A stretch of DNA of 64,000 nt from Eonycteris spelaea (GCA_003508835.1 PUFA01000081.1:5208001-5272000), one strand, 5' to 3'; positions 12,335-23,654 are shown, numbered from the stretch's first letter. Notes: a model not told the origin generated them from the letters alone. Made by a program: numbers and translations.

Positions 12335-12610
12335 TTTTAAATCTGTGTCACTCTTTGATCATTTTTGGCGGTTTTAGAAATTCTCAGCTATTATATATTT
12401 GAATAATACTTCTTCCCCATTCTCACTTTCAATTTATACCAAGACTTGTTTAAGTAACTTAGAATGTATGAATGCATCTCTTTTTCTTTTCTGACCAATC
12501 TTCTAATTTATCCGTTTTCTCTTGAACTCTGTCATACTCTGCCATTAAGCCTATGCAGTAAATTCTGAATTTGTTGCCTACTTTTCAATCCCATTACCTT
12601 GAATACCTAA
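12335..12610. mobile_element. Old L1 LINE fragment
   Basis: A diverged stretch with phrases GAAATTCTCAGCTATTATAT, TTGAATAATACTTCTTCCCC, CTGACCAATCTTCTAATTTA and GCCATTAAGCCTATGCAGTA. These recall a pyrimidine-rich section of old L1/HAL1 elements. The orientation relative to the consensus is uncertain. A GTGTGGG simple tract lies just upstream (12286-12306). Confidence 0.55.
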
Positions 12611-12614
12611 TAAT

Positions 12615-13765
12615 ACCTGCTGGATATTGTATAGGAAAAATTATATAGATTATCTGAAGTAATAGATAGTAATGTTTTCTCCACAGATCATGGACATCTA
12701 CTTCTAAGTGAGGCTGGGCGGCTCACTGTGAAAGCTGGTATATTTCTGAGTAGTTCTTACTTCTGGTTTATGGCCTCTGATGTCAAACCAAAACCTGGAT
12801 GTGTATGAGGTTTTCCAGAATAGGCAGATGGCTCTTGAGAAAAAAAAAATAGAAGGGGGAATGGGGACCCTTTTCAAAACACCAGGCTTACTTCTCTCTG
12901 ATATTTTTTTTCTTGCTCAGCTTCTTTTCCCTATGATTCTTCTCTGCCTTTTTAACTCTTCAATACCTTGAAGCAGACTAGACAGTTAATAGATGATAGA
13001 TTTTTAATTTTGTTCAGTTTTTCTAGTCCTCAGGGTTGATCTGAAGTACCTACTTTACCATTAGCAGATACTTTACTTAAGAGTCAAATAAAAAATGTTT
13101 ACATTCTAAATAGAAAATACAATATCCTATGCTAACAGACTTTATTGTTAGCAATATCTTGCACAAATATTTGAAGCTTCTAAAACAAAAAGGATACAGC
13201 TCTTTCAACACTAAATGCTTTACCCCTCCCCCAAAAGAAAATAAAGTTTTCTTTACAGCTTAGAATAGTTTCAAGTACATAAATTTATGGTTTCTGTGCT
13301 TTTTACACCTAACATAGGCCATCTTTGAAACTTTGAATTTTAAGATGCTGACCAAATATTTGTAAGATAACACTTTGGTAACTTCACCCGCAGCTCAAAA
13401 CTTTCAGTAAGTCTATCAAAACCCAGCTAATTTCCCCATCCTCTGTACAGATGTCCTTCATGACTCCAGCCACAGAGCTTTCCTGCTACAGCAATTCGGA
13501 GCTCACTAGCTACTGAACCATGCGTTCATGTTCTGTATGTTTTGCTTCCTTTATTAAATGTGTGTAGCTAGTTTCTCCTTTGTATTTATAATAAACTTAA
13601 GGAGTAGGTAAGACATATAAAAAGACCTCAAAAATCTTTTACCATTAACAGTGGAAAACCTTGAAGTTACTGATTAATTAAAAGCACTGATTAATTTAGA
13701 AGCCCTGCCTTAGGCAATAGGTTTACTTCAGTTTTATTGCCATATTTAATGACTTCGGGGAGAAA
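12615..13765. other. Unique DNA, nothing recognised
   Basis: No gene or repeat family identified. The frame at 12780-12971 (63 codons) has no domain. Confidence 0.4.
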
Positions 13766-13769
13766 AGCT

Positions 13770-14625
13770 TAAAGGATGCCTTAATGAATTGAGAGATAGG
13801 CTATTGAAGGAGGAGATGATCAGTTGCAAATTAATAAACAGATTCAATGTAATTCTGATAAGAATTTTAATGTAATTAGATAAACCAAGGTAATCTGGAA
13901 GAAAAAATAAATTAAAAAGACAAATTTGGAAAAGCAGTACTAGTGACTTATCACACAGTAAATATATCAAAGCTAACATAATTTTTAAAAATGTGGTTTG
14001 TTGTAAGTTTGGATAAATAGCTCAATGGAATATAATAAAGACTACAGAAACAGACTCACGTATATGAGAAAATTTGGTTTATAATAAAAATGTCATTGCA
14101 AATCAGGGATTAAAGATAGTCTGCTCAATGCATAATGTGGAGTAAGCTGGATGTCCACTATAGAAGGAAAAGTAGTTCAACCCATACTTCGTGTCTTACA
14201 CAATAAGGAAACTATAGGTACATTAAACAGCTAAAATGAGAAAAATCTGTGAATATAAATTTGAAAAATTCTGGAATATGAAGAACTTTCCAAGTAAAAC
14301 ACTAACTGGAAACTGTAAAGCAAAAGGTTGATGGAATGGATAAAAATATTGTTAGCAAATAAACAAAACAGGAAAATATTAAGAAGTATTGAAAGTAAGG
14401 AAAACAAAATAAATCAAAGGGAGGAAAAAATGAAATGATAAACAACTTCAAGACAGAATGAAAGGGCTGACAAAATCATATGAACGAAATGACACAGCTA
14501 AAGCAGTAAGACAGTTAATTTCTTACTGGAGATAGAGAATAGTTTGGAGGAGATTTTTAGGGAGTCTCCTTGACAAGTGCTTCCAAATGTCAACTCCTTT
14601 AAAGAATCAGGATTTGTTTTTAAGT
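13770..14625 (+). mobile_element. L1M LINE, ORF2 3' portion
   Basis: Follows L1 ORF2 in sense: ATTAATAAACAGATTCAATG, CAAATTTGGAAAAGCAG, AAATAGCTCAATGGAATATA, ACAGAAACAGACTCACGTAT and AAAAATATTGTTAGCAAATA. Many stops and frameshifts. An old, dead copy without an identifiable 3' end. Confidence 0.75.
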
Positions 14626-14689
14626 AAATCAAAATCATTTTGATTCAGTAGCAAACACCATAGGACATTGGGGCTAAGGGGTGGTGGGA

Positions 14690-14930
14690 ACAGGGTTCCA
14701 AATGTTGCCATTAGGAGTGCTGGCCCTGCACTGTTGTATCTGAATGCGATTTTAGAACCTGGGCACATTATTTACCCCTCTTGTGACCTAGTGTTCTCAT
14801 ATGCAAAGTGGGGAGGGTCCAGAGATAGGTATATCTACAGTGCAGAATTGTTGAGAGGGGTGGATAATGCTTAGTTCCAGAGGTAGGCACACAGCCAAGT
14901 GCATAGTAACTGTTGGCTGATATAGAGGTT
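14690..14930 (+). mobile_element. MIR SINE
   Basis: TTAGGAGTGCTGGCCCTGCA, CCTGGGCACATTATTTACCC, TCTCATATGCAAAGTGGGGA and CCAAGTGCATAGTAACTGTT align along MIR. The 68-codon frame here (14668-14874) is a translation of this repeat. Confidence 0.75.
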
Positions 14931-14949
14931 TCTTTCATTCTTTCCTTCA

Positions 14950-15135
14950 TTTTACTTAGAACTAAGAATCAAAACCCACCTCTGCACAAAGGAACTGGTG
15001 TAATTTTGAGTGAATCACTTAACCTTTCTGGCCTTAGTTTCTTCACTTATAGAATGGAGAAATAATGGCGCCTACATAGTAGGGTTCTTGATCATTAAAT
15101 AAGCTCATATTTAGAAAGCACTTTTGCTTTTGGAA
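14950..15135 (+). mobile_element. MIR SINE
   Basis: GAGTGAATCACTTAACCTTT, GGCCTTAGTTTCTTCACTTA, TAGAATGGAGAAATAATGGC and TAGGGTTCTTGATCATTAAA follow MIR. It lies directly after another MIR in the same orientation. Confidence 0.85.
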
Positions 15136-15263
15136 CTTGTGCAGTGTACATTAAGTTCCATTTCAGCATTTGTTAAAAGAAAAATACCAGGTCTAGCTAG
15201 CCAGAAATATCCATAGCAATCAAGACTGTGTGTTTAAATGTCAGAAGGAACATTTAGGAAACG

Positions 15264-15284
15264 TGACCGCTTTCAAAGCGGTCA
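15264..15284. repeat. Perfect 21-bp palindrome with two CpGs
   Basis: TGACCGCTTT, a central C, then AAAGCGGTCA. The arms are perfect 10-mers, and the GC content and CpGs are unusual for these surroundings. It could be chance or a dimer binding site. Confidence 0.9.
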
Positions 15285-15308
15285 GAGAAAGGGAAGAGAG
15301 GAGTGTTT

Positions 15309-15310
15309 GT

Positions 15311-15346
<36 letters not shown>

Positions 15347-15347
15347 G
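15309..15347. repeat. TC dinucleotide microsatellite
   Basis: About 39 bases of (TC)n with one TTTC interruption. The neighbouring serine/leucine-rich frame (15230-15430) is just its translation. Confidence 0.95.
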
Positions 15348-15349
15348 TT

Positions 15350-16795
15350 AATGTAGGTGCAAGCAGTTTATCAGTTTATTTTCTGTTGCAAATTGTGACT
15401 TTAAAGAACCCAATCAAATATCACAACTAGAGTAAGAGAAGACTATTGAATTGAGTCTGGATGAACATGCTGTTAAAAAGCCTTTTTTGACTGTTCCTTA
15501 GATTCCCCTGCATGACTAGCCAACAAAAAAGCCACATCTCTTTCCCAGAAGCTGTCAGGCAACAATTCAATCCACTCACTCACTTAGGAGAATACACCTT
15601 GAAAGGTAACAATTACAGTGGGCTGGACATGCCAACAGCTGCTTCCTGATCATAACACAGAAAAGCCATTTGGAGATCCAGTTCCTTTGACCACAGACAC
15701 CGATCTGCAAGCAGAAATTCCCTCTTTCAGTCCCTTAGGAGAATGCAGATCTCTAGTGAGTTCAGCTTTATAAAAGTCTTGTTCATCAGAAGTACAGGGA
15801 TCAAAAAAGGATTTGTTTTCAGGAAGTGGTCATATCTTTGACTGAAGAGGGTGTGGGAGTTTTCCCTTTGACTATAATTTGAGAGAAGACAATGATAGAC
15901 ACAGACAAGACAGAGGCGGAAGGAATCGGGATGTTCAGGAAATGAGAAGCACTAGGCTTATTTTAGTCTGCCCACTTTACAAATATGTGTCACGGAATAC
16001 TGTCGTCCTTAATGAAGGCAATTAAATGTAATTTGAAGACAAGTTTCTCCTCTCCAGTGATGACACAGCTCTTGCTAACAATTTAGGTTATCAACATAAT
16101 GTGAAGACTAAATTGGCCTTAACTGATTAAATTGAGGAATTGGGATATTACTCAAATGTCAGGTGTCAATAAAAGTCTCAATTGAACAGTGCAGTGGCTC
16201 TGAGTCAGCCCGTGGGCACTGACAAGAAATGGAAGAAATAGATAAATTTTAAAAAATGTCAGCCTGTGCATAGAAAGATCTGCCTAGTCTCAGGAGGTTG
16301 GGTGAAGACCAAAAGCAAGATATCTAGTTCCTATATGTACTAAATAGTATGACTTAGTGTAGTTAGTTCATTTTAGGAACAAAATAAACATTTTAGAGGT
16401 GACTTCAAAAGCTACTGTAAAAGGATCAGTCCTGCTAGGATCATTGTCCATTGCTGTGTTGTTCATGTGTCTTCTGAGCAAGAGTAATACAACATGGACG
16501 TTATCGAGGGATTTCTTTTTAAGGAAACAAATCTATCCATGGGACATGTGCTTGCTTATGATAGACTTCATGTGTGGAGGGCTAACTTGAGGTAGATTTA
16601 AATAACTCAATTTCTTATCTAAAAGTTCCCCCTTGTAACAAATGGTTTGCTGTTGTACACTAAAGTTTAGCAAAGCCTTATGTTTTGTAAATAGTCTCAT
16701 AACCTTTTACTTCTCATTTTTCTAAGTTTACCTTCCTCAGCTTTCATCAGATCTGGCCTTCGTTGTCCATGATGTGTGAGACAGTTCTTGTAAAG
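15350..16795. other. Unique DNA, no gene recognised
   Basis: No interspersed repeat recognised. Composition is ordinary and no CpG island is present. The frame at 16399-16590 (63 codons) has no domain and no supporting signals. Confidence 0.4.
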
Positions 16796-16799
16796 AGTT

Positions 16800-17005
16800 A
16801 AAGAAGTACGAATTAGTAGTTGATAGCTGGGCACGGGAAGCATGGAAGAGGGAATGCAGTTAGCGTTAATATGATGGCTAGGTGGAGGGTCAGGGGAGGG
16901 AGGGAGCAATTGCAGGATTGGTTTATGAACATTATAGATGTCTAACTAATGTACTATATACTTGAAACTAATTTAAATAAACATAGTATTAAAGAAAGGA
17001 AACAA
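16800..17005 (+). mobile_element. L1 3'-end fragment, bat-like tail
   Basis: AAAGAAGTACGAATTAGTAG, GGGAATGCAGTTAGCGTTAA, ATAGATGTCTAACTAATGTA and ATACTTGAAACTAATTTAAA follow an L1 3' untranslated region. The same family recurs at 55.8-56.1 kb. It is severely 5'-truncated and ends in an A-rich tail. Confidence 0.75.
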
Positions 17006-17009
17006 ACAA

Positions 17010-17250
17010 AAATTTCAGCAGCCCGTTCTTCTTAAAATTCAGTCTTTACCCTCTTCTAGAAATGGCAGCTAGCTGAATACAGACCACAAAGACCCCACTG
17101 GTCCTCAGACTTTGTTCACCCAGTGTCACTGCTCACTCCCCTCATTTGCCTGGCCTCTGCAGAGAGCTGAGTATTCATCACTAGTATGGAAAAGTGAAAA
17201 ATGAGAGAGACCTTTAACTTCATTAATAGCAATCTCTACAAAAATTCTGT
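17010..17250. other. Unique DNA
   Basis: No repeat or gene recognised between the L1 tail and the palindromic MITE. Confidence 0.4.
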
Positions 17251-17255
17251 TTCTA

Positions 17256-17428
17256 GGGCTGCCAGGTTTAGCAAATAAAAGTACAATTAAATTTGGACAG
17301 TAGATAAACTATGAATCATTTTTAGTATAAAATATGTACTATTTGGGACATACTCATATTAAAAATGCATCTGTTGTTTATCTTGAATTTAAATTTAACT
17401 AAATGCCCTCTGTTTTATCTGGCAACTC
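17256..17428. mobile_element. Palindromic DNA-transposon MITE
   Basis: The left arm begins GGGCTGCCAGGTTTAGCAAA and the right arm ends ATCTGGCAACTC. The arms carry complementary blocks (AGTAGATAAACT against GTTGTTTATCTTG, and ATTAAATTTG against AAATTTAACT), giving an overall hairpin of about 170 bases. It resembles a common mammalian palindromic MITE whose name I do not recall with certainty. No coding capacity. Confidence 0.75.
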
Positions 17429-17531
17429 AGCTAAATACAACACCTTTGGGGAAAGAAGGTTATATTTAGGATTTTAGATAATTAAGTATTAAGTGACTGT
17501 CTCAATGAACTATTATGACTTAAAACCATAG

Positions 17532-17550
17532 TTTTTTTTTTTTTTTTTTT
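17532..17550. repeat. Poly-T tract
   Basis: 19 consecutive T followed by CAG. It resembles a polypyrimidine tract and acceptor, but no exon-like sequence follows. Confidence 0.95.
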
Positions 17551-19020
17551 CAGAAAGAGATTCAGGAAATGAATAGAATGGCAGCATTCTCAGTTTCTAT
17601 TTACATCACACAAGGCAATACACTGGCACTTGGGGCCAGCACCGACATAGTATATGTGATACACATAAACACACACATTTGACTTTATTTCGGAAATGAC
17701 TTTCATGCTGGTGGAGGACTGTGGCATGTTACTTTTCTATTCATTTTTATATCTGGTTGTAGAGTATAGAAATTGCTTCAAAATGACCCAAATTGTAAAC
17801 TACCATTTAGCAACTTCTATTTGGGAATAGCAGATTCCATCTCTTTGCCTGTTACGTGACGACCCTCTTGTCCAGAATTTCAATAGTGCTGCCTCTGTTT
17901 TCTTTCCAGTGGTGGAGCACACTCTCATGGTAAAATTACCAAAGCTAATATTCTTGCCACAAGGGAGTTGAGAGAACAACCCATCTTAGAAGAGGTGAAT
18001 AAATAATTTCAAGGTTCTCACAGTTATAGCCCAACAGATTTTTAGCTTCATACTGTAGCTTTATACTGTAGATAAAGGGATACATTTCCTTACCCCACAG
18101 TAAATTCATTTCTATTTTTATGGACTGTAATATCGCCCTAATTGAACATAAATATGAAGGATCTGGGAAAGATTGGAACTTGGCAAACATAAGTGAAATG
18201 ACACTTTTTATAATGACATTCTTTTGAAATGAGGAACTGCACATTACATTCCAAAGTGACCAGATCCTTACTTAGCAATAACCATAAATGTATGCTGTAT
18301 AGAGTTGTGAATTTGATGGGCTCAAAAGTAAGCCATCCTTGTTTTAGGAATTATGACAGGGCCAATGGTTTCTATGGCTACCGTTTGCTCTAATTGTGAT
18401 ACATTAGTAGCAACAAAAATTGGATGGCTCAAGTCATTTAGTTAATTAAACACAAACTTGGACTCTGCCAGAAGAATTATAGAGAAATTAGCATCCACCA
18501 GCATGCACCTGTAAAATGTGTATTGCATCAATCCTGTCAGCTAAAGGTGAGAGGGAGCGGAAGTGCTTGTTGTATATTTTAAACATGTCTTTCTTACCCA
18601 TATCCCATTACAGCACTTTTTTGATCATTTCTTTTGAAAATGTGTTCTCAGATGAAATACAACAGCACTGATCAATGAAACATGGTTTTTTGTTGCTGTT
18701 CAGACCAGGAAAATAAGTGAAATTTCACATGGAGGGAGGTGGTAGCACACAGCAATTACAGAAATGATGAAACCACAGAGTCTCCACTAACACACTGAGC
18801 TCCCGAAAATAGAAGTTTATAATGGAAAAAGCTGGCACAGGCATAACTGTGGCAGCCCAGCTATGTTTTGACATCATTGAAATCCTGGTGAGCTTTTCAC
18901 CAAGAGAAACAAGGACGTGATAGCTTGTACTGAGATAAAATAGGATAGGGTTGTTAAATTCTGCTTATGAACTAGGGAAATGCTGGAACAACTCTCTCTC
19001 CATCAGACATTATAAGTGTA
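17551..19020. other. Unique DNA, candidate conserved non-coding element at 18290-18900
   Basis: This is a repeat-free run of well over 1 kb. The part at about 18290-18900 has balanced composition and a GTTAATTAAAC site (18441-18451) resembling HNF1/homeodomain sites. It has no coding frame, so a distal enhancer is one possibility. Conservation cannot be assessed from one sequence. Confidence 0.35.
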
Positions 19021-19029
19021 TGTCTATAT

Positions 19030-19150
19030 CCATTAGCTGTCTTAATATTCACGGCTCTGGAAGGAAGGTATGGTGATGTCCACTTTTCCAGACAAGAGAA
19101 CTGAGGTTTGGAGAGGTAAAATGATTTACCCCAAACCACTATACCAGGGC
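19030..19150 (-). mobile_element. MIR SINE fragment
   Basis: Reverse complement of MIR: GTCCACTTTTCCAGACAAGA, GAACTGAGGTTTGGAGAGGT and ATGATTTACCCCAAACCACT. Confidence 0.85.
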
Positions 19151-19204
19151 CATTCTTGTCCTGAAGACTGTAGAGCAGAACTTCATAAACAGCTCAGGGA
19201 TGGA

Positions 19205-19700
19205 CATTAGGGTGTCAGTCATCCAATGTACATATTTATTAAACATCTGTTCTGCGGTTGGCATGTAGGATAAAAAGATGAGAAAAACCTAGCCATGAAA
19301 CTTCCATTTCGATATTGTCCTACCTATGCCTTGTTGCCCTTTCTTTCAAAATGCAGCCGACCAGCTTGGCTTTGAAGAAATCTGTTCCATGCTCTCATAT
19401 ATTCAAAAATATCAGTTGAATGCATACACTGAGAGAACGGTACAACAATGAGTGAAACAGATATGGCCATTGCTCTCAAAAGCTGTGGTCAGGTAGGGGA
19501 GGTCGCCATTCCTGATGTAATCCCACAAATAAATGGAAAACTGCGATGGTGATCAGTGCTATGAAGAGAGATGTGGAACTCTGGGGCACAGAACATGGTG
19601 GAACTGACCTAGTTTCAAGCAGGGATGGACTGGAATATGAAGGACTTAGCCAAGATTCAGTAAGAGAGAACCATTAGGCAGTTGTAGGGGCCGGCTGAAC
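19205..19700 (-). mobile_element. L2 LINE fragment
   Basis: ATTTATTAAACATCTGTTCT, AACAATGAGTGAAACAGATA, CATTGCTCTCAAAAGCTGTG and GATCAGTGCTATGAAGAGAG follow the reverse complement of the L2 3' half. Possibly two partial copies, since the start motif recurs near 19390. Confidence 0.65.
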
Positions 19701-20890
19701 AATGTCTATAAGATGATTGTCTTGGTACTTGATACTGGAACTTGAGGCCCATAGGGCAGTCGATTGAGAATGCAAGAGGACAACAGGGACTAGCTAGAGC
19801 CTATAAACTGACTGATACCTGTGTCAATGTTTACCGCCTCTGCCCTTGATGATGTGTCATGTAGCTTAGATACACACACACATGCCTGCCTGCCCGCCCA
19901 CCCATAAGTCAAAGAAGCCAAAGGAGGATCCAGGAGATGGTGGGACAGTTGTAGGCTCAAAACATAATTACAAACATCAACTAAGAAATAGTGATGCTTA
20001 ACTTTTGTTCTCCAAATCTCATGCAGGAATCTTTTGTGGCCTAATTTCCCTAACTGAAAACATTCAGGGAAGGCAAACGTGAGAAATGCAGATTAGCCTT
20101 GCCAAGTTGACATTTTATAAAGTCAGGACACAAAAAGTAGAGGTAATGATTTTTTCAGGGCACTGACGTGGAGGGTGGCATGTGACTCTTAAACTGAGAG
20201 AGACCAGTGTGCAGAACCAAGAGTGACAGGGAACCTTTGCTCTCAGAGGTGATTTATTCTACTAATCTGCTATCTTCACTGAAGATTTGGGGAATGAGCC
20301 TCACTTCACTCCTTATTTGCCACTGCTACAAATAGTTTACAGTTTATTAAGTGCTATTTTAGAATCCCTTCATTAACATTTTCATGAAGCTAAGCCAAGG
20401 TGAAATAGAATCAAAACTCCTTTAAGCTGAGTGACACCAAATTCAGGTTCACCAAATACACATAATGAGGGAATAAACTTTGACTTTTGTGCCAGTGAGT
20501 TTGGCAGATGAGCTCATCCTGCTCTCTGGGCTGACTACCAATCAAGCCAACCATCTGTCTTAAAACATCTTCTATACCAAGGGCCTGACTGGGAGGGGAC
20601 CTTCAAGGTGTTTTCTTACCAGCATGGTCAAATGTGCACAAGTGAAACAATTAAACAATAAGTGTATGGCATGTATGGCAGAATGAGCCACAGATTCCAC
20701 AAGTCCAGAGGAAGGTAGAGGGCCCTACTAGATGAGCAGAAGTCTTTTCTATAGAAAGAGAAATAGAAGCCAAATTACCTGGAAGAGCAATGCACAAAAT
20801 TTCCTAGGTAGGAAGGCTCAGCTCCAATCAAGAACCTGGTTTGAGTTCCAGAGAAGAGAGCACGTTGACTTTGTCAGTCTGTCCAATGGG
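19701..20890. other. Unique DNA with a small simple repeat
   Basis: A CA/CTGC-rich tract lies at 19871-19905 (CACACACACATGCCTGCCTG). The frame at 20732-21010 (92 codons) has no recognisable domain. No gene called. Confidence 0.4.
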
Positions 20891-20899
20891 GCAGTGGAA

Positions 20900-21055
20900 G
20901 GGACATCCATGGCCCTAGTTTATCAGATTAAGGGTAGAATCTTGGCAAGAGTCACTAAAGCCCTTTCAACTTCAGCCCTTTATGATATAGAGGTAATAAT
21001 GTCTATCTGACAAGGATATTTTGAGAATTAGACATAACAATGAACCAAAGTCAAC
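20900..21055 (+). mobile_element. Possible MIR 3' fragment
   Basis: GATATAGAGGTAATAATGTC and AAGGATATTTTGAGAATTAG resemble the MIR segment around GGATAATAATAGTACCTACC. Weak. Confidence 0.35.
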
Positions 21056-21059
21056 AGTC

Positions 21060-21250
21060 TTAGAGGTCATACTCAAGCAAAGATGCAGAAAGTAAGCTGG
21101 TGATGGTTGCTATAAAGAAAAATAAAGCAAGCTGAGGGACCAGAATGGAGTTGTTGCTATTTTATATATGGGCTGAGGAAGGCCTCTCTGAGAAGAAGCC
21201 ATGTTCGAATGAGGAGTAGTATGTAGATTTCAGGAATTAAGGATTGTAAG
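21060..21250 (-). mobile_element. L2 LINE fragment
   Basis: GAGGAAGGCCTCTCTGAGAA with flanking GGACCAGAATGGAGTTGTTG and TTCGAATGAGGAGTAGTATG matches the reverse complement of the L2 stretch around CTCCTCAGAGAGGCCTTCC. Confidence 0.7.
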
Positions 21251-21303
21251 TAGAACTCTACATAGGGCATCATAAATGTACTTATTTAATATACTCAGAA
21301 GCA

Positions 21304-21316
21304 AAAAAAAAAAAAA
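21304..21316. repeat. Poly-A tract
   Basis: 13 consecutive A. Confidence 0.9.
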
Positions 21317-21409
21317 TACAGATAATTTATATTTTGCTTTGGAATAACTTGCAATTATGATTGGCTATGAGTATTCCAGTATCTGATAACATAGGAATTT
21401 CTAATAACA

Positions 21410-21580
21410 CTTTTTCTTTGTATAATTTTTCACTTTAAGTATAATTTATATACAGTATATTAGTTTTAGTTGTACAATACAGTTATTCAACATTTACCTA
21501 CCTTACAGTGTGATCACTGTACTGTCTAGTAATTATCTGTCACCATGGAAACTTATCACAATATTATTATGTTTTTTAAG
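21410..21580 (-). mobile_element. L1M 3' untranslated fragment, antisense
   Basis: GTATAATTTATATACAGTAT, TTAGTTGTACAATACAGTTA and TGTGATCACTGTACTGTCTA recall the antisense of the L1M 3' end. Confidence 0.6.
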
Positions 21581-21706
21581 GAATTTATTTGGGCTAATAA
21601 CACTTTGTGACAAAGCCTGTACATTGATTTCAGTTTACATGTTTCCGAAACACTACAACATTTTAATTTATGGGAAGAGCTAGAACAGTTTGTAGGCTCT
21701 AACTAC

Positions 21707-21743
21707 AACATAATTATCTGTGGCTATTAACATAATTATCTGT
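21707..21743. repeat. Direct repeat, 15-mer with 22-base period
   Basis: AACATAATTATCTGT occurs at 21707-21721 and 21729-21743. The 11-base core TAATTATCTGT occurs once more at 21530-21540. Confidence 0.9.
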
Positions 21744-21754
21744 ACTAAATGTGA

Positions 21755-21865
21755 TATAATCTACTGTTTCTGAGTTGTTATGAAGACTTAATGAGATAAT
21801 GTATGGGAAGTACCTAACTCAGGGTCTGAAAAGTTTAGAGGCTCAATAAACGTTAATGTATCTGA
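21755..21865 (+). mobile_element. MIR SINE 3' end
   Basis: GTTGTTATGAAGACTTAATG, GGAAGTACCTAACTCAGGGT and GAGGCTCAATAAACGTTAAT match the MIR 3' third. Confidence 0.8.
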
Positions 21866-21869
21866 GAAA

Positions 21870-22235
21870 TCTTACCATAGATGAGATTAGTGATAATCTT
21901 CTAGTTGTCCCACTTTTTCTTTTCAAAGTTTGAACTTCACCTGGCTGGCAACCTTGGGAGGATTTAAGCAGGAAAAGAAAGCAAAGCTTTAGAAAAGCCG
22001 GTTCATATACATCCTTGCATATAGTGGGCAATGGGAACAAGTTTTGAGGACAGAGAAACTCTTTAAAAGCCTCTGGTAGTTGTCATTTTGTGATGAGGAC
22101 CAGCTCTGAGATGGTGCATTTGGAAGGTTAAGTCAAGTGCTTGCTAGGGGACTTTCAAATAAATAAACAAGATTTGCTGGGGAAAGCAGTAATGAGAAGA
22201 ATCCAAAGTTCAAAGTCTAGAGAACAAGAAAAAAA
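21870..22235. other. Unique DNA
   Basis: Nothing recognised. Small frames only. Confidence 0.4.
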
Positions 22236-22239
22236 CAAG

Positions 22240-22355
22240 CCCTTTTAAATCATTTACTTCTTTTCCAGATGGGGACATTGATGCTCAAAAATGGTTTGCT
22301 GAGGGTTACACAACTCACGGGATAAAGGAATTGGAACAATATTTTCTCTATCTGC
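22240..22355 (-). mobile_element. MIR SINE fragment
   Basis: Reverse complement of MIR, with TTTTCCAGATGGGGACATTG and GAGGGTTACACAACTCACGG. Confidence 0.6.
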
Positions 22356-22359
22356 TTCT

Positions 22360-23030
22360 CTATCTTTTGTACAAGCTGCCTTTACAAGTTTAGGTTGAAG
22401 TGGTGATTGGACATCCACATGGAAATGTGCCAGGCAGTTCAAGTGTTAGGGCTTCCAAAGGGAGGCTCAGGCTGGAGAGGGGCATTTGTGTCAAGGGCTT
22501 TTGCTGAGGATTTCAGCAAAGGGAGGAAGTAGAGAGGAGGGTAAGCAAAGTCATAGAGATAACAGAGAACAAGGAGAGGCCCAAGGAGGAGGAGACATGC
22601 AGATTTCATACTGTCATGATCGCTGAAAGAAGGGTTGTTTCAAGAACATGGAAGCATGTTGCCAGGTATCATGGAGCTGTTTTTAGGGAGAAGGGGAGCT
22701 ATTTTAGGACACTAGTAGGTCCAGAGGTAGACCATGGAGGTAAAAGGGGTCCATGCAGGGGCTGGTTTCTCAGGGCAGCTCTCTCTACTTTGAGGCTCCT
22801 GCAGTCTAAGCTCTGCTCCCTTCCTCTGAGGGCCTAACTTTGACAATGAAGTGAATTGGCACTTTGTAGAAGCTAACCATTCTACTTGGTAGGAAATGAA
22901 GTTCTATTTGTGCAATGAATAAACTGGATGCTCCAGGGCGAAAGGTCCAGGAGGCAGCTGGAATTTCTGGGCCAGGTACTGACAGATCCTTGATTGGCCC
23001 TACGGTATCATATGGGCAGCTTTGGTGTCA
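22360..23030. other. Purine-rich, locally GC-richer unique DNA
   Basis: This is the most GC-rich kilobase of the window, with many AGG/GGAG runs, but no CpG island. The frame at 22616-22837 (73 codons) has no recognisable domain. It may be an unrecognised old LTR or LINE, but I cannot support one. Confidence 0.35.
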
Positions 23031-23034
23031 AGAC

Positions 23035-23485
23035 CGTTAGTTTGCTAGGGCTGGTCTAACAGAGCACCACCGACTTGGAGGCGTTTACAACAGAAATCTA
23101 TTGTCTCACAGTTTTAGAGGCCAGAAGTCTAAAATTGAGGTGACATTAAGATTGGCTCATTCTGGAGTCTGTGAGGAAGAACCTGTGCCATGCCTCTGCC
23201 CTAGCTTCTGATGGTTTGCTGGCAATCTTTGGTGTTCTTCGTAGAAAGCGTTACTATTCTGGCATCTGCTTTCATCATCACGTGGCATTCCCTTTGTATT
23301 TGTGTCTAAATTTCCCCTTTTTTAATGACACTGGTTACATTGGATTAGGGCCCACCTTGTTCCAGTATGATCTCAACTAATTGCATGTGCAATAACCCTG
23401 TTTTTAAATAAAGTCAAATTCTGAGGTAGTAGGGGTTAGGACTTCAAAATATGAATGGTGTAGGGGGCACAATTCAGCCCATAAG
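23035..23485 (-). mobile_element. MLT1 LTR (ERVL-MaLR)
   Basis: Reverse complement of an MLT1 LTR. It opens AGTTTGCTAGGGCTGG, passes AATCTATTGTCTCACAGTTT, TGACACTGGTTACATTGGAT and AATAAAGTCAAATTCTGAGG, and ends GCACAATTCAGCCCATAA. First of three MLT1 copies in the same orientation within 3.4 kb. Confidence 0.9.
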
Positions 23486-23654
23486 AAGGACCAAATGCTT
23501 TGTCATGTCAGGAACTGAAATAAACTTAGTCTAACAATAGCCCAGGTCCAAAAGCCTACACAAGCACCTCCTTTCATCTTTCACTTTCTAGAAACTGAAA
23601 TGATAACTGTTCCCTTTCTTTGCCTGAATTAAAAAGGAACAGCAGTTTCATAAG

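Noticed and set aside
15300..15350. TC-rich tract as the tail of a carnivore SINE
   Set aside because: No tRNA-like SINE body upstream or downstream.
17530..17560. Poly-T followed by CAG read as a splice acceptor
   Set aside because: The T run is a simple repeat, and the following sequence contains no coding frame or donor.
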